Assembly (NCBI GenBank): GCA_037176725.1
Contig: JAZBRS010000044.1
Span: 8,432,001 to 8,496,000, forward strand
DNA length: 64,000 nucleotides
Source of the DNA: Posidonia oceanica
Lineage: Eukaryota; Streptophyta; Magnoliopsida; Alismatales; Posidoniaceae
Direction of reading: 5' to 3'
Part shown: positions 1 to 12,650 of the stretch, in pieces
How positions within the stretch are numbered: position 1 is the stretch's first letter
How the letters are laid out: each line of letters begins with the position of its first letter
Translations under genes and position numbers: made by a program
Notes under the pieces: generated by a model
Told to the model about the DNA's origin: nothing
Database searches by the model: none
Seen by the model: only the letters and a program-made list of their open reading frames with translations

Positions 1-1241
1 GTTGTTCCCCGCATGCATATGCTATGGGTCCTATTTTAAGGAATGCAATATGAAATGTAATGAAAAAGATTAGAAGAAGATACTCCCTTCACCCTCGTTC
101 TGTATGCAGTGGAGTGGAAGTGGAGGCACGGACGGAGCTCCAGCTAGGTTCGAGATCTCTGGGATCATAATTGGGAGGTAGTGATCTCTGGGATCTTGGG
201 TTTCTCTCTTGAAGGTGGAGGCTAGGGTTTCTGGCTTGGAAACTCTCACTCTTTGAAGGTGGAAGCTCAAAACCCTAAAAACCTAAAGGGAATTTCTCCA
301 AGATAGGTTTTCCTCACAACTGGCCGGGGGTTCAAACATAGACCCACGGGGTCTATTTATAGACTCCAAGGGGTGTAGGTGGTTAACACATAAAAATTTC
401 TAGAAAAAGTGGCAGTTATGGCCAGTCGCCGCATAGGTAGGCGACTAAGACCAGCAACTGCCCAAGCAAACGTGGAGAAAACCATAGAAATTTCCAGAAG
501 AGAAGTAGCAGTTATGCCCAGTCGCCGCATGGGTAGGCGCCTAATACTAGCAACCGCCCAAGCTGACGTGGAGAAAACCGTAGAAATTTGGTTGACAGGA
601 ACCACGATCATTAGTCGCCGGTTAGGTTGGCGCCTAGCAGTTGAGGGGTCGTGGGAAATAACCGTTGCGGTTCCACGACCGTTAGTCGCCTGTTAGGTTG
701 GCACCTAATGGTCAAGGGATCGTGGGAAATAACCGTCAAAACAACTGCCAGAGGCGGTTAAATGAGCCCACGATAGTTAGTCACCTGCTGTGATGACGCC
801 TTAACTAGTTGCCTGTTGAAAGGACGCCTATGTTAGTCGCCTATTGAAAGGGCGCCTGTCAAGGTCGCCTCCACAGATGGCAACTAGCAAGCTCAGATCA
901 TTTCTAGCCCTAGCTTTTAAGTTTTGTCCAGAGAAAACAAGATAAAAGGCCGGGAAACTTCAGATATCTCATGAAATCATAAAAACATCTTCTTTAACTC
1001 AAATCTACCACAAATTTGACTGGGATAAAGTGTGCTCAAGGTACTCGGACTTGCCACGAGTCTGAGTGCGTTAGCTCTGCCACAGCCAACAACCTTAAGT
1101 CAAGTAAAATCAAGCATTGTTTTTAAGCAGATCATGAAAACTCTGGAAAATATGTTATTAAGCCTTAGTTGTGTGATTTGAGTACCTCAGAAGTTCCTAT
1201 CCTCTATGAACTCTGGGAAATGAGAAAATGGGATATCTACA
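1..1241 (-). mobile_element. Tat-type LTR, cut by the window edge
   Basis: Read on the minus strand this begins TGTAGATATCCCATTTTC at 1241 and follows the same order as the LTR of the large element at 12651: the 'ggttgttggctgtggc' block near 1095-1075, a cluster of GGCGACT/AGTCGCC motifs (about 410-870), then a TATA box. It is a diverged relative of that LTR, not a copy of it. About 300 bp of the distal end lie outside the window. It interrupts a copia-type LTR that continues at 1242. Confidence 0.8.
353..361 (-). promoter_or_regulatory. TATA box of the minus-strand LTR
   Basis: TATAAATAG on the minus strand, followed by the GACCCC stretch that also follows TATAAATAG at 13537 and 33940 in the large element. 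The shared position downstream of the GGCGACT cluster supports a U3/R promoter. Confidence 0.6.
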
Positions 1242-2118
1242 AGTAGCTCTTCTTTTTTATCTCCCAACAGAATTTTGGAAAATGTTGGCTAATTTGGCTC
1301 TTTCTTGCAAGACTTGGGAGAACTCTCAATATAGGTGGGAATTATGCTCAAATATGAAGGATATGATGATGTATATGTGTTGGTATGCTTTGGGGGTTCC
1401 TTGGGGGTCCTATTTATAGGTAAAGCAAGGCCCAAGGTTGTGTCTAATGGCTAGTACAACGTTCACAAACGGCTAGCACATTCGGTATGCCGAAATCATT
1501 CAGTCGACCGAAATTCTTCAACGTTCAACTAATTCTGCAGACCGAAATATTTCGGTATTCCGAAATTAATCTCTGTTGTAAATCTCAGATCGTGATTTCG
1601 GTATGTCGGTGATTATCCGGTATGTCGTTCTGATACGTTTCTAATTTCGGTATGCTGATTGAAATCGGTATGCCGTTTTAGCCCTAACGGTCATATTTAA
1701 ATAAATTCCCTGGTTCGGTATTCCGGACAGATTCGGTATACCGAAACTATCCTAACTTCTATACTTAGGGTATTTCTAAGTGTTTTCCTTTGATTTTTGG
1801 ATATGGATATTTTCCTAGATGTTTTGGGATATTTTGGGAGATCATTACATACATCTTAGGAGTACATCAAGAAAAGAAAAAATACATAAGATATTTTTAC
1901 AACATGAATAATGTAATCTTGGAATCTTCTTGTCTTCATGTATTCTTGATGCAGAGTTTTCCTTTTGAACTCTTAGCTTTACTTGAGTTTCTTCACATGT
2001 CGATTTTTCCTCAGATATTCCACCTATCTTAAACAGGCTGAAGAATATATTCTCAAGTAATATCATTAGTCTCATTTGTTATCATCAAAATTAAATATAT
2101 CATTGTTTATTTTCAACA
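1242..2118 (-). mobile_element. SIRE-like copia LTR remnant
   Basis: On the minus strand it starts TGTTGAAAATAAAC and contains 'TTTGATGATAACAAA', a phrase typical of SIRE/Maximus-type copia LTR starts. A TATAAATA lies at 1411-1418 and CGGTATGCCGAAA-type motifs (1475-1745) lie upstream of it in transcription sense. A related LTR with polypurine tract is at 35395-36491. The distal part is replaced by the Tat-type LTR at 1-1241. No coding sequence was seen. Confidence 0.55.
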
Positions 2119-5100
2119 CAACGGCCATGGTAGGGGCCGGGAACCCACGAGGCTTTGCTGATGCTCATGGTGGACAGAGAGGAAGTGAGGGAGAGGGCAA
2201 TGATGCAATGCGAATGCTAAAATAGAGAATGGTCATCCCTACCCTGCCACATGGGTCGACACCGGACACCTCGAGCTCGGCCGGCCATGGCCAAGGCTGC
2301 GAGCTTAGAGTTGTCCACTGGAGCATCGGGGAGAGATGAGAAACGAGTGAGGATGCTATGTGTAGACACCCCATTTTGACACCTGGCGGTGGATCGAACT
2401 TGGAAAAAGCGAGCTTGGGAACTGCAGATTCAACCTTTTCCCCAAAACCCCACCTTTCCACTCAAACTAACCCAATTTGACCTAAAACCAAATCACATTC
2501 CAAAACTACCCAAAACCTACCCAAAACAATTCATTTCCCATTTCCCAGACCTAACCTAAGCCTTCCACAAGCCCAAGTCCATCAAAAGCCCAGGCCACTA
2601 AGTGGCATGTCTAGGCGCCATGTGAGGGGGCGACTGACTCAGGTGCCACGTGAAGTGGCGACTCAGTTAGGTGCCACATGATGCGGCGACTCGACTGTAA
2701 ATCAGTGCACAGACCAAGCTTCTTTGCCACCGCCGTCTGACAACCTGACACCCATCACTAGTCGCCGGCCTTGGCCTGCACCCCTACTCCTTCGACTGCC
2801 TAGCCCTCTCACAACGGCTCTGCTCCTCGTCTGTCATTGCCAAAGCTTTGGGTGGAGCACCCAACCCAAACAAAACCAAAAAGCCACCATTTTTGGAGAA
2901 AGAAGGAACCCATTTTTCAAACTTCGGCGATCTCTTTCTCCTCCTCGCCGCTCGCTCCAGAGCTGAATCCCACCACCCAAACGCCTTCACATGACCACTA
3001 TCAACACTCCAAGCCTTTCAAATCTCCATTTCGTAGCCTGGATCACCGCAGCCACCAAGCTCGCTGGCCATCTTCCTCGTCGCCGGCCAACATCACCAAA
3101 AGCCGCATCTCTACTCCAAACTCGCCCAAACTCCGGGCACGGCACCGCGCGACCACCACAGGTGCAACCCGACCAAGCCGCGCGCCCGCCATCACCTCCA
3201 GCGCCATCATGTCCACCACGTCGGCCACCTCCGGCGAGCCACATTGCGAGGCCAAACCATGCGCCCCCGCCGGTAAGTGACCCTACCATCGACTCCATTG
3301 CATGCCTACGAAGTTTTTTAGCTATTTAGGATAATTTTACAGTAGCTTCTTGGCCCTCCTTGGCCGTCTTCTCTGGTAACCGGAGGACTGCCAGGTTGGT
3401 CGCTGGCTCAACCGACGACTAACCTGCTCCTCTACAGTTGCCAGTCGATCTTTGAGCCACCACCCCGGTCGGCTCGGATCACTATTTTGCTCCATTTCTG
3501 CTTGCTTGTGTAGATGTTAGTTTACTCAACATGTCTGAATAGCTAGACTTCCTTTTCGCATCATCATGCGTCCTAGATTTGGCATGGGAGTTGGCTGTTT
3601 TGAGCAGCCGGGTTGCAGGTTAGCCACCGGCCAACCAGCGACTAACTGCAACTCGAGCAGTCTCTCTGGCCAATTTCAAGCCACCGTATCTCGCAGCGCA
3701 CATGGCCATTTTCCCATCTGATTGTATGTCTTTCTTCCGCATCGAGCCATGCTTAGCTCCGCGATGTTCACTTTAGCTTTTGCCATGCCTATCTTCCTTG
3801 TTTCCGGCGACGAAGGTCGCAACTTGGAGGACTGCCCGCAGTGGAGGCACCCAATGAAGGGGCGACCACCATGGTCGCCTTCGTAACAGGCGACTCAGCT
3901 GCACTTGTGGCTGTTCCTCCGTCCAACTTTGGGTCACTGTATCTCGCGACCTAGGCCTTTGTTTTGCCATCTGTTTGTTTGCATGTCTCCCTCATCATGT
4001 TGTCTATAGGACCATGCCTTTAGATTTCAATTTTGCATCATGTAGGTAGTCCATTTTTGGCCATGAAGGCCACTGTCTGGCGAAGCCATCTGCCCCTCTG
4101 TCGCCGCTCTCCTAGGCGACTCCCGTCAGCGCTTCTCCAACAGGCGACCAACTCCCAACAGCTGCCCCAACAGGGAACCCCCTCTGTCGCCGTCCTCAGT
4201 AGCGACTCCCGTCAGTGCCTCTCCGACAGGCGACCAACTCCCCGCAGCTGCCCCAACAGGGAACCCCCTTTGTCGCCGACCTCAGCAGCAATTCCCTCCA
4301 GCGCTCCCCAGACCGATGACTACCTCCTGCAGTTCAGACAGTGGCTGAGCCACCTTGATCACTTCTTTTGCTTTGTTTTCAAGCCTCACTTTTGCATCTT
4401 GTTTTCCCTGCCTTGCCGCCTTAGTCACATTCCTTAGCATACATTAACCATGCATCATAACATCATAACATATCTAGCAAGTTTAGGCATTCACGGCCCT
4501 TAGGCACATTAAGCATGCATTTTCTAGCATATGCGATCAAGTTAAGCCTAGAAAGACCGATTCTTCAGGCGTGTCGGGGGTGCCTAACACCTTTCCCGCA
4601 CGTAACAGGAGTCCTTGCCCTTTCTCTTGGCGTGCAATGACCATATTGCCCTTATCCTAGGCACGAGTCATATTTGCATCTCATTGCATCTTTTTGCATG
4701 TTTTCTCATGCTTTCCCTGGTTTTCCTTGTCTCCCGATTTAATAGACAAGGTGGCGACTCTGATTTAGTCTTATCTTTGTTTTTCCTCTTTTTCCGGTGT
4801 TTCCGAGTAGAGCATCCCTCCTCAGGTCCTACCACTATTAGTGAACCTAATTCCGATCGGTGCACGCGAGCTTTGGCATCGTGCATGGACGATCCGAATT
4901 TCGGGATTACTACACTATGCGAATGAAATGAAAGCACAGTCGCCTCCCCCCACCTTTGTCTTGTCACGCTAGAGTTCTCGAGTTTCGCCGGCCATGATGG
5001 AGGCCGAGAGCTCAAGAAGCTCCTTTGGAGCACACTGGAGGGTGGAGGAGAGGTAGGAAAAGGCGATGCAAAGTGGTAACAAGAGCTACGCACGCCGGGA

Positions 5101-5764
5101 TGGGACGAACCACACACTCAACAGCTGGCGGCCTCGTGCAGGTGGTGAACCCATCACCGGATATAGCAAACCAACAGGAAAAACTCAATAAACTCAAACA
5201 ATTCGCATCAAAGGGGGCATCCACAACTAGAGGAGAATACCCCAAGGTTTGAGGATTGGAAGCTCACCTGTGGAGAAGGCCGAATGTGTCTCCCAGTCCG
5301 GCAGTTCGTGATGGACGGTGGAGCTCGGGACGAGGGCATGATGGTATGGGTGCTCCAAGTTACGGGTCGAGATCCACACAACGGTCGGCCGCTTCGAACA
5401 CACGGCCAGCCCGATTTGCTAGCAGTGGCTACTAACACAAGGCATCCGCGCATCCAAACCGTGGTACCAATCTGCTGGAGCTCTCAGTGGATTAAATAAG
5501 CGGCTGGACTATGCAGAGCCTATTGCATGGGTTTCTGGGCTTGTCTCCTTGGATTCCTGGGCCACCAATGGGCTTTGGGCTTTGGACTTTGGGCTTTGGG
5601 CTTGTGGCTTGTGGCTTGTGGTTTGTAGGGTTTTGGGTAGGCTTAGGATTTGGATAGGTTTAGGGTTTGGTTTGTGGTGAAGTAGTGGGGTTCACCGCGT
5701 CGCATCCCGAGCAAGCACTTCCGGAGGAGTCCATCGACGAAGGCGTCAAATCGGGATGTCTACA
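2119..5764 (-). mobile_element. Ogre/Tat-like LTR fragment, split by a solo LTR
   Basis: The minus strand starts TGTAGACATCCCGATTT at 5764 and matches the first part of the plus-strand LTRs at 2361 and 50125, including 'AAACCCTAAACC' runs and 'AAGCCCAAAG' repeats. It runs to 4915, is interrupted by the solo LTR at 2361-4914, and resumes from 2360 to about 2119, giving about 1.1 kb. The characteristic LTR 3' end is missing, so it is truncated. Within it 2270-2355 and 4978-5070 are diverged direct repeats of about 90 bp, tandem once the solo LTR is removed. Confidence 0.6.
2361..4914 (+). mobile_element. Ogre/Tat-like solo LTR, TSD CTATG
   Basis: Begins TGTAGACACCCC and ends ATTACTACA. It is bounded by identical 5-bp repeats CTATG at 2356-2360 and 4915-4919, so it is a complete 2554-bp solo LTR left by LTR-LTR recombination. 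The phrase 'GGTGCCTAACACC...CCGCA' near 4577 followed by GTAACAGGAGTCC is shared with the solo LTR at 50125. TGGCGACTC at 4752 resembles a primer binding site but lies 160 bp inside the LTR end. GGCGACT-type motifs are scattered over 2590-4260. Open frames inside it (for example 4033-4437) are short, not conserved and not credible genes. Confidence 0.85.
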
Positions 5765-7899
5765 TGTAGTTACAAAATTTACTCTTTTTTTGGATTTGTT
5801 TGCTAAATTTCGTTCGATATTTTATCCCCTAATGTTCAATGCTTCAGTGTTCCCATCATTGGCATTAGAATTTGTCAACTCCTTATTCATCAAATCTTTT
5901 GAGAATAGAGATGACTTAATATCATCCATTGATATTTTCTCTCTGCCATATATGAGAGTTTTCCTGAAATGCTTTTAAGAGGACGGTAACGAGCATAGCA
6001 AGAAAAAAGCTTGATCTTCATCTTCAATCTTTACATCCATATTTTCTAGGTTCATAATGACCAAATTGAAATCATCAAGGTGTAATTTAATGGATGTACC
6101 TTTAGCCATACGGACCATGAATAGCTGCTGCTTCAAGTGGACTTGGTCATATAAAGAGATTCTAGCTTTAGCCAGAGACCTGCTGTGGATACGAGGTTTT
6201 GGAAGAGAAAAGCTTGTTTGTCTCTATTTTGCTTTCTCGGCGTCCCCTTTTGCTTGTATTTGACTCCATCACTCCACGGGTGATGAAGCTGATGTGATTG
6301 CCACTCTCGGTTCGCTTTCGCTGACCCTCGAGACGCCTGGGAGATGTAATGTGTGTTGTGGGTTCAACTACCTTAGGACAACACCAGCACTGCCTGAGGG
6401 TGCCCGTGCCAGTGAGCTTCTTCTTCTTCTTATTTTCCTTGCAAAACAATAAAAAGTGCAGATTAATAAGGTGTAGTAAACGATTCAAAGCAAAATAAAC
6501 ATTAACGTGAAATAAAAGGAGGAATACTTATCCGAGGGGTTTTATCCCCCCGGTTGCAACTAAGTATGAATATGCCTAGCTACAACATGCAATAGAAATG
6601 AAATGTAATATGCAAAAATGCTAAAAGAAAACCCCCTTTTGATATCTATGCAATAAAATGCTTGACGCTGACGTGGCGTGGTTGGAGATAGAAGAAAACT
6701 TTAGCTTTCCCAAACTCTATCTACTCAAGGCTTTTCCTCTCACAATTTGTATCACTCCAATTTTTCCCTAAGATTTTTCTGGCCCAATTTCCTCTCCAAT
6801 TTTCGTCCCCTCTCAAGGCTGGGGTACCCCTGCTTATATAGAAGTAGGGGAGGAACAGATATGGCTAAAGGGATCAAATTTGGCATGATTGAGCAGCTGT
6901 AGCAAAAAGTTTCCCATTCTGAAGTATTGAACGCTGGAAACCCAAGCGTTCTACGTTGAACGCTGGAATCTTAGCGTTCAATGACCATCCGATGAACATC
7001 TGCCAGAATAAAAGAATATTCTCCCAATAATTATTGATTAGCAATGATTAGGCCCAGATTAAGTCACAGATTGGTCAACGAACCTCTAAAGAAGGTAAGG
7101 ATTTGATTTTCGAATTTGTCCAAATAAGGAAAGTTGTAGAACACAATTGCAGGTTATAGAACGCTGGGAATCCAGTGTTCTACGTTGGACGCTTCCATAG
7201 CCAGCGTTCAACACACCCAAGCTGTGAACTTGCCAAATTTGGCCTCGAAATCAAGGAGACATCAGTCAATCAATTAATGAGACAATTATGCCATCCAAAT
7301 AAGGAACATGGACCCGTTTAAAAATTGATAATTGTTTGGGTCGAAAAAAGAAAGTTGACAGATTTAGAAATAAACTGAGCTGGACATGTTGAACGCTGGA
7401 AAACCAACTGTTCATTGTAGAACGCAGAGTTTCCAACGTTCAACGTAGAACGCTATGAATCTTGTGTCTAACGTTGGACGCATGAAATCATGCGTCTAAC
7501 GGTTCAGAATGGCAAATAAGCTCTTGGAGAGTACTTGGACTGAGAGAAAGGTCTCTAATGATGATTGGGGCATGATATAGTGCAATGGTACTTAAAAAGA
7601 CATGGGGAGTGCCAAAACGGGATATCTACACCTGCTGCGGTCTTCTCGTGTGCGACCTCCTGGAGAACCTCGTTTGACAAGCCAAGTTGTATACTCGTCA
7701 AGGCTTTCTCATCCATCTCCTCCTTCTCATCTTCACTCATTAATTCTGGCATCTTGTCCTTTCCCTTTAATGCCTTTGAAGCTCCTTGTTGAACCAAAAC
7801 TACACGCATCTTTGTTTGCCACAAATCGAAGTTGATGTTCTGGTTGTACTTCTCAATCTCGAACTTCATCGTCATCTTCGTGGTTGAATCGGAATCCAC
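5765..7899 (-). pseudogene. Copia gag fragment interrupted by a solo LTR
   Basis: The minus strand from 7899 opens with an ATG and a copia-gag (UBN2-like) N-terminus: an LWQTKMR phrase, then VQQG, LKGK, a DEKE-rich stretch and HEKTAAG near 7640. After the 6184-7630 insertion the frame resumes with LWLKLESLY and, after a frameshift, LKQQLF, DEDQAFFLLCSLPSS and KTLIYGRE, all standard gag phrases. A TAA follows LPSS and further stops occur below 5850. Gag would form the virus-like particle; this copy cannot. Joining the two halves needs the LTR insertion and one frameshift removed. Confidence 0.75.
6184..7630 (-). mobile_element. Tat-type solo LTR inside copia gag, TSD CCTGC
   Basis: Minus-strand termini are TGTAGATATCCCGTTTTGG (7630) and CGTATCCACA (6184). 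CCTGC is repeated exactly at 6179-6183 and 7631-7635, so this is a complete 1447-bp solo LTR. It carries GAACGCTGGAA/TTCCAGCGTTC-type inverted motifs (6920-7500) upstream of a minus-strand TATATAAGC at about 6835-6843, and 'GCAACCGGGGGGATAAAA', which parallels the big element's LTR. TGGCAATCAC at 6303-6294 is a primer-site-like motif 120 bp before the LTR end. Confidence 0.88.
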
Positions 7900-7906
7900 A
7901 ACAAAA

Positions 7907-7918
7907 GCTCTAATACCA
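7907..7918 (-). other. Primer binding site, initiator tRNA-Met type
   Basis: TGGTATTAGAGC on the minus strand differs by one C-to-T change from TGGTATCAGAGC, the usual complement of the plant initiator methionine tRNA 3' end in copia elements. Confidence 0.7.
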
Positions 7919-8528
7919 GTTTTTTAAGGAAACGATCCTCTTTTGCTCCACGAACAAGAATCAAATGACAAGAGAGAAATAAAGAAAACCACAACAAAAC
8001 AAAGCATACATGCAAATACAAGGTTTGACCAAATAGGTCTACTTCCTAGGGGTAGAGAGAGAGCTTTCACTATGAATTAAGATGAATACAAGATATAGAG
8101 ATTGATGGAGAAGAAAGATCAAAATCCTCACCCTAGAGAGAGCCATTGGCACCAAAGACTCTCAAGAGTTGGAAGATCAACTTTGCTCTAAAATCCCAAT
8201 ACAAGGGTATATATATATATGTGGGGTAAAACGAATCCGTGTATAAGAAACCTTCTCGTAGTGGATGTCCGCTCAACCCCTAATTTAAAATCACATCGGA
8301 CGTTCGTTTTTCTACTGTGTTGATGTCTCTCATCAGCGGACATCTACTCAATCCCTATGATGAAGCACTGTGCTGCGGACGTCTGTTTCGGATGTCCACA
8401 AAATCTCTAAATGAATGTAGTGACGTAGCAGATGTCCGCAAGGCTGTTTCAAGCCTCCACAAAATCTCTGAATGAATGTAGTGATGTAGAGGACATCTGT
8501 CAGGCTGTTTCATGTCAAAAACTCAACA
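7919..8528 (-). mobile_element. Copia 5' LTR
   Basis: Starts TGTTGAGTTTTTGAC on the minus strand at 8528 and ends next to the primer binding site. Iterated GGATGTCCGC/GCGGACATC motifs (8260-8500) lie upstream of a TATATATATA tract at about 8210-8220, as expected for U3. The 3' boundary is good to a few bases only because a terminal CA is not clear. Confidence 0.6.
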
Positions 8529-10768
8529 ATGCCAAACATCTATACTTGGTAATGTCTGGCTAGTCCATAGAAGCAACTACCTACAAGTATAAAAGCAAGG
8601 GTTGTGTATTTATCAGATAACAAACATCTGTTTTGAATGGAAAATAAAAGTAGCAAATATATCATCATTGAAAACTCAACACAGCACAAAAAGCACTCAA
8701 TTCTCTTTGAGCAACTCAAAACTCATGGTTTAAATCCGTGTACTCAATGCGCAGATCAGAGAGCCAACAGTAACTGAATGCTTTATTGCATACAGAACAC
8801 CCTAACAACACACACACCTGTTGTGTCACTTGGGCCCAAGCGACTGACATCAGCCATAAGCAATCGTCGATGTACACTGCACTGCCACAGACAAGCCACC
8901 CTACGAAGGAGCCCACCTGTCCCAAGTCCCTCCTCTCTAAAGAACCCTCACAACTATCCACTCTGGGATGTTACTAGAAGTGAGGCATGTGTATATCATG
9001 CTCTGGCCAATTCTCACAGGATACACACTATCGACATCCTCGAAACTCGGGCCACTCGGGGAATTCTAAACCTCTGACCCTACGAGTACATAAGTCTCTA
9101 CGCCTGGGCCACCTAGGAACTCTCACCCCTGACCCTACTGGCACTTAACTCGGAACCTCAACCTAGGCTTCGCACATGACCATCCAGAGGTATCGATAAT
9201 CCCAGGTTCGTCAGCACAATCCTCCGGCACTCTTGGCTCCTGGACCTCAGCCTCAATCCTATTGGTCCATAGACCTCAACCTCCTCAGCCTCTTGGTATC
9301 CAGAAACAAAGATCAGTGGAAAAACATTCGAAAACTTATTTTAGATAAAAGCAAACACACTCCAACACAATAGGCCATAGCTTCCTGCTATACAGGTCAA
9401 AATGTACGGTCCATACGTGTGGACACAGCACACTGAATCTGCTGAATAACTCTGGCATCTCACAGAGTACCCAACGCAAACCAAAAATGCACCTAGGATT
9501 TCATTCAAAACCCCAACTTGCAACAGCAGAAAACATTAAAGTATAAAGCATTCACCATTTCTATTCAAGAAACAAAATAGAAGAAAACTGTTGTAAAGAA
9601 CTAGCTAAAAGGAGTTATAAAGGACTCCAGAAAATTCAGCAAAACACATCAAACTAAAGATCTCGAAACTACCTTTAGCATGCAACAAATTTCAAGTCCC
9701 TGCAATAAAGTGTAGAATGTTATATTTCCTGCCTTTTACATAAAATGTAGGAGCTTCTGCATCCTACACCGTTGTTTGCACCTCTAAACACTTATTCAGT
9801 GCACAACACACAAACAAAAAGGTTCAATTAATTGGAAACACATCCATGATCATCCATAAAACTTACACTACATCAAGCAATTAATGGAAACTCAAGTCAA
9901 CAAGTGCCAATCATGAATCAAAACCTCATATTATGATTAAAATGATATAGCATGGTCCATTTGGGGCATAAAATGTAGCAAGTAGTGTGTCTAACATAAA
10001 ACGCATCAGGACATACGTTTTACACCCTTTCATGCAGACTGTAATAAAAATCTACAGAAATCTTGTACCACATTCTTCAGAAAGCTCAGAGGTACTCAAG
10101 ATGATCAATATTAAATGAAAACTACAGCATACACCAGGAATTTTGAAATCCACAACCTAATTCAAACATCCTACAAGGTGTGTACCTTGCACCACGAAAT
10201 GAACCCAATTCCACGCAGCAAGCTTCCAAGCAATCTAGAATTCCAATCAATCATCTGAACACTTCCCCAATCTCCCATTAAGCTTTTCCGATCCCCAGCA
10301 GCTCATGCAACACTGGGAACCCAATCAAAGAGTGCATGCACACCAAAAGAAATGAAGGATGATGCTCGACCTCAAGCAAGAGTCCTTACCTTCGACTTAG
10401 AATGGCAACAAGCACGGCTGAGATCACATCTCCTGAAGCTCACTTCTGATCACGAAAGTCCACTTCCACTCACACTCTTAAAATTCTCCACCTCTCTTCA
10501 TTGGATTCTCTCTCAGGAAACACCTCTCTCCTGGGCGTCGGAAGGAGGAAGGAAAGAATCCTGGAGAAGAAGGAATGACTATATATATATAGGCACTCCA
10601 CCAACAGGCCATAATTCTCTAGAAACAATCTGAGGTGTAAAATGCGCAACTCCATGCACATATCACAAATCGCGTCAAGTGCTGCGTTTAACACTTAGGA
10701 GTCTAGAATTACAGGTGTAGAACGCAGCAAACACTGCGTTTTATATAAAATGCAGTAAATCTGGCATT
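8529..10768 (-). other. Unclassified repeat DNA, possible minus-strand LTR
   Basis: No credible coding sequence. The right part looks like an LTR promoter on the minus strand: AACGCAG-type motifs at 10630-10765 precede a TATATATATATAG at about 10580-10592. The middle (9030-9310) has 'CCTCAACC' and 'CTGACCCTAC' repeats. A 60-bp segment at 8601-8660 recurs with six differences at 35251-35310, beyond the nested insertions. TSD GCATT of the next element begins at 10764. I could not find convincing LTR termini. Confidence 0.4.
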
Positions 10769-12036
10769 TGATGTGAATTTAATTAACCGCAAGTGCACGG
10801 TGTACTATGTAGTACGTATGCAAATATGAGTCGATCCCAGAGAGAATAGAGTTTAAAAAACAAAGATTAACTATCAATTATTGAAAAGAGTTTGAGAGAG
10901 ATGATGCTTAAAAACTAAAACTAGAATATCAAGATGCAATCAAATTAATTAAAACCTAGGGTTTCGAATCCATTTATGTGACATTGAGAATGCATAATTA
11001 AATTTACTCTATCTCTTGTTTTAGATCTCAATATTCGATTGAATGATTTTTACCTTAACAAGCATATACTATATGCAATGCATCATAGAATATCAAGTAC
11101 AGGATAAAAACACATAGAGTCAAATAAATCAAATGATATATGATAGATATGAGATTATATACACAACCTCCAAGTTATTCTTCCCTAAGCATAGGCCAAA
11201 AAGATCAATTCAATATTAGCCTATCAAAGTTTATCGAATGATGAACGATCTATGTAATATACATCCAGTCTACATAATCATAGCAACAAAGCACAAGAGA
11301 TAGAACAAAACTTAATCATAACATCTCAATTCACATAAACTTCATCTCAACCCTAGAACTAAAAACTTAGCCAAGTATGATAATAGAAAACATCAAAATT
11401 AAAGATGAAGAAGGAAAAGTACAAGACATATTAAGAAGAAAAATAAACTTGGATTAATAACAACTAAGATTACAAAAGAGGAATTTGAAGATCTCTAAAA
11501 CAAAGGAAGAAGAGAGTCTAAGTCTAGAAGATGGTCCCTCATCTAGATCTATACAAGAGGTCCTTTTATAGGCACCAAGACTTCATTATCCTGAAGACAA
11601 ATCTGAGTAAAAAAAATCTAAAACTAAATTTCAAATACAAGATATTTCCAAGTGATCAATGTGACAGTAAAAGACTGAGTCAGCATCATCTTATCCGGAT
11701 GCCTGATAGGCGCCGGATGCGCGTTCGGGCGCTTGGGAGGCGTCCACGTCATTCCGGATCAACTTTGACTTGGTCAATCTGTTAGCTTATCTTCCTCTTA
11801 GTATTTACATATGTGGAAAAAGTGTATTTGACTTCTCGAAAAATCTAGAAAATTCTTTTATTTTCGGATTTGCATTCCTTTTTATCTTTTATTCTTTTCT
11901 CTTTCTTCTTTTTCTCAATTCTTTTCAGGTCCTTAGGTTCCTGCAAAATTTACATAAAATACCTCGAGTAGCATTATTTATATACATTAATCAATAAATA
12001 TGGGGAATAAAATATGTATGAATTATGATTTAATCA
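10769..12036 (-). mobile_element. 3' LTR of the outer element
   Basis: 1268 bp from TGATTAAATCAT (minus, 12036) to the TCACATCA end at 10769. The last 292 bp on the plus strand (11745-12036) are repeated at 34886-35177. 'CCGCAAGTGCACGG...GTCGATCCCAGAGAG' at 10788-10845 is a phrase common in plant repeat DNA. Confidence 0.65.
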
Positions 12037-12051
12037 AATACCCCCATACCT
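12037..12051 (-). other. Polypurine tract of the outer element
   Basis: AGGTATGGGGGTATT on the minus strand directly precedes the TGATTAAATC LTR start, the position expected for plus-strand DNA priming. Confidence 0.5.
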
Positions 12052-12650
12052 ATCTTTTGCTAGTCCTCGATCAAAACTGACTCTAACCTAACATAAGAAA
12101 AATAAGAAAATTCTAACTCACTTTCGCAGGAATCGCGATTGCACTTAGCATGTGCAACAAGCCTTTAAACCCCTAGGTTGTCCTAGTAGACGAGTGGTGT
12201 CTCGTGAGGGTTTGCAGCAGATCTACCCACAAAATCCCAAAAGAAAAAGATCAAGGAATAAAAAAAAAATTGAAAATTCTATAATATCCACATTACCCTA
12301 CTCAATTAAAAAGATCCAAAGTTCCCAAGTGTCTTAATCCTCTGGTTTAACCTTTGTTGAGAACCCTCATCTTGTCATCATAGAGACTCCATCTTATTTT
12401 TCACATCATCTTCTTAAAAATTACTCATATATACCTTGTGTTTGTGAGATAGACCTTAGCATGGGTTTTCAAATCCAATCTTATCACCTTAGAAATTTTA
12501 TTTCATTAAGCTATGTCTTGCTTCCTTAGACTTTATTCTTAGCTACTCATTTAACGAGCTTTAGGTCAGTGGATCCCAAACCAAATGGTTTTAGGTCACC
12601 AGATGTGAAGACATCCCTAAGGACTTAATCACTCGGGTAACTAAGGCCTC

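Larger units (their letters stand above)
5765..8528 (-). mobile_element. Ty1/copia remnant (5' LTR plus part of gag)
   Basis: Minus-strand order is LTR (8528-7919), primer binding site (7918-7907), gag from 7899, then loss of everything beyond gag at 5765 where another LTR abuts. A solo LTR (6184-7630) sits in gag. No protease, integrase, RT or 3' LTR is present in this copy. Confidence 0.75.

Noticed and set aside
2724..4437. Several plus- and minus-strand ORFs of 65-147 codons
   Set aside because: They lie inside the TSD-bounded solo LTR (2361-4914), overlap in many frames and show low-complexity Pro/Ser/Arg composition.
4752..4769. TGGCGACTCTG read as a primer binding site, with the LTR ending at 4748
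   Set aside because: The TSD CTATG and the TG...CA termini place the LTR end at 4914, so this motif is inside the LTR.
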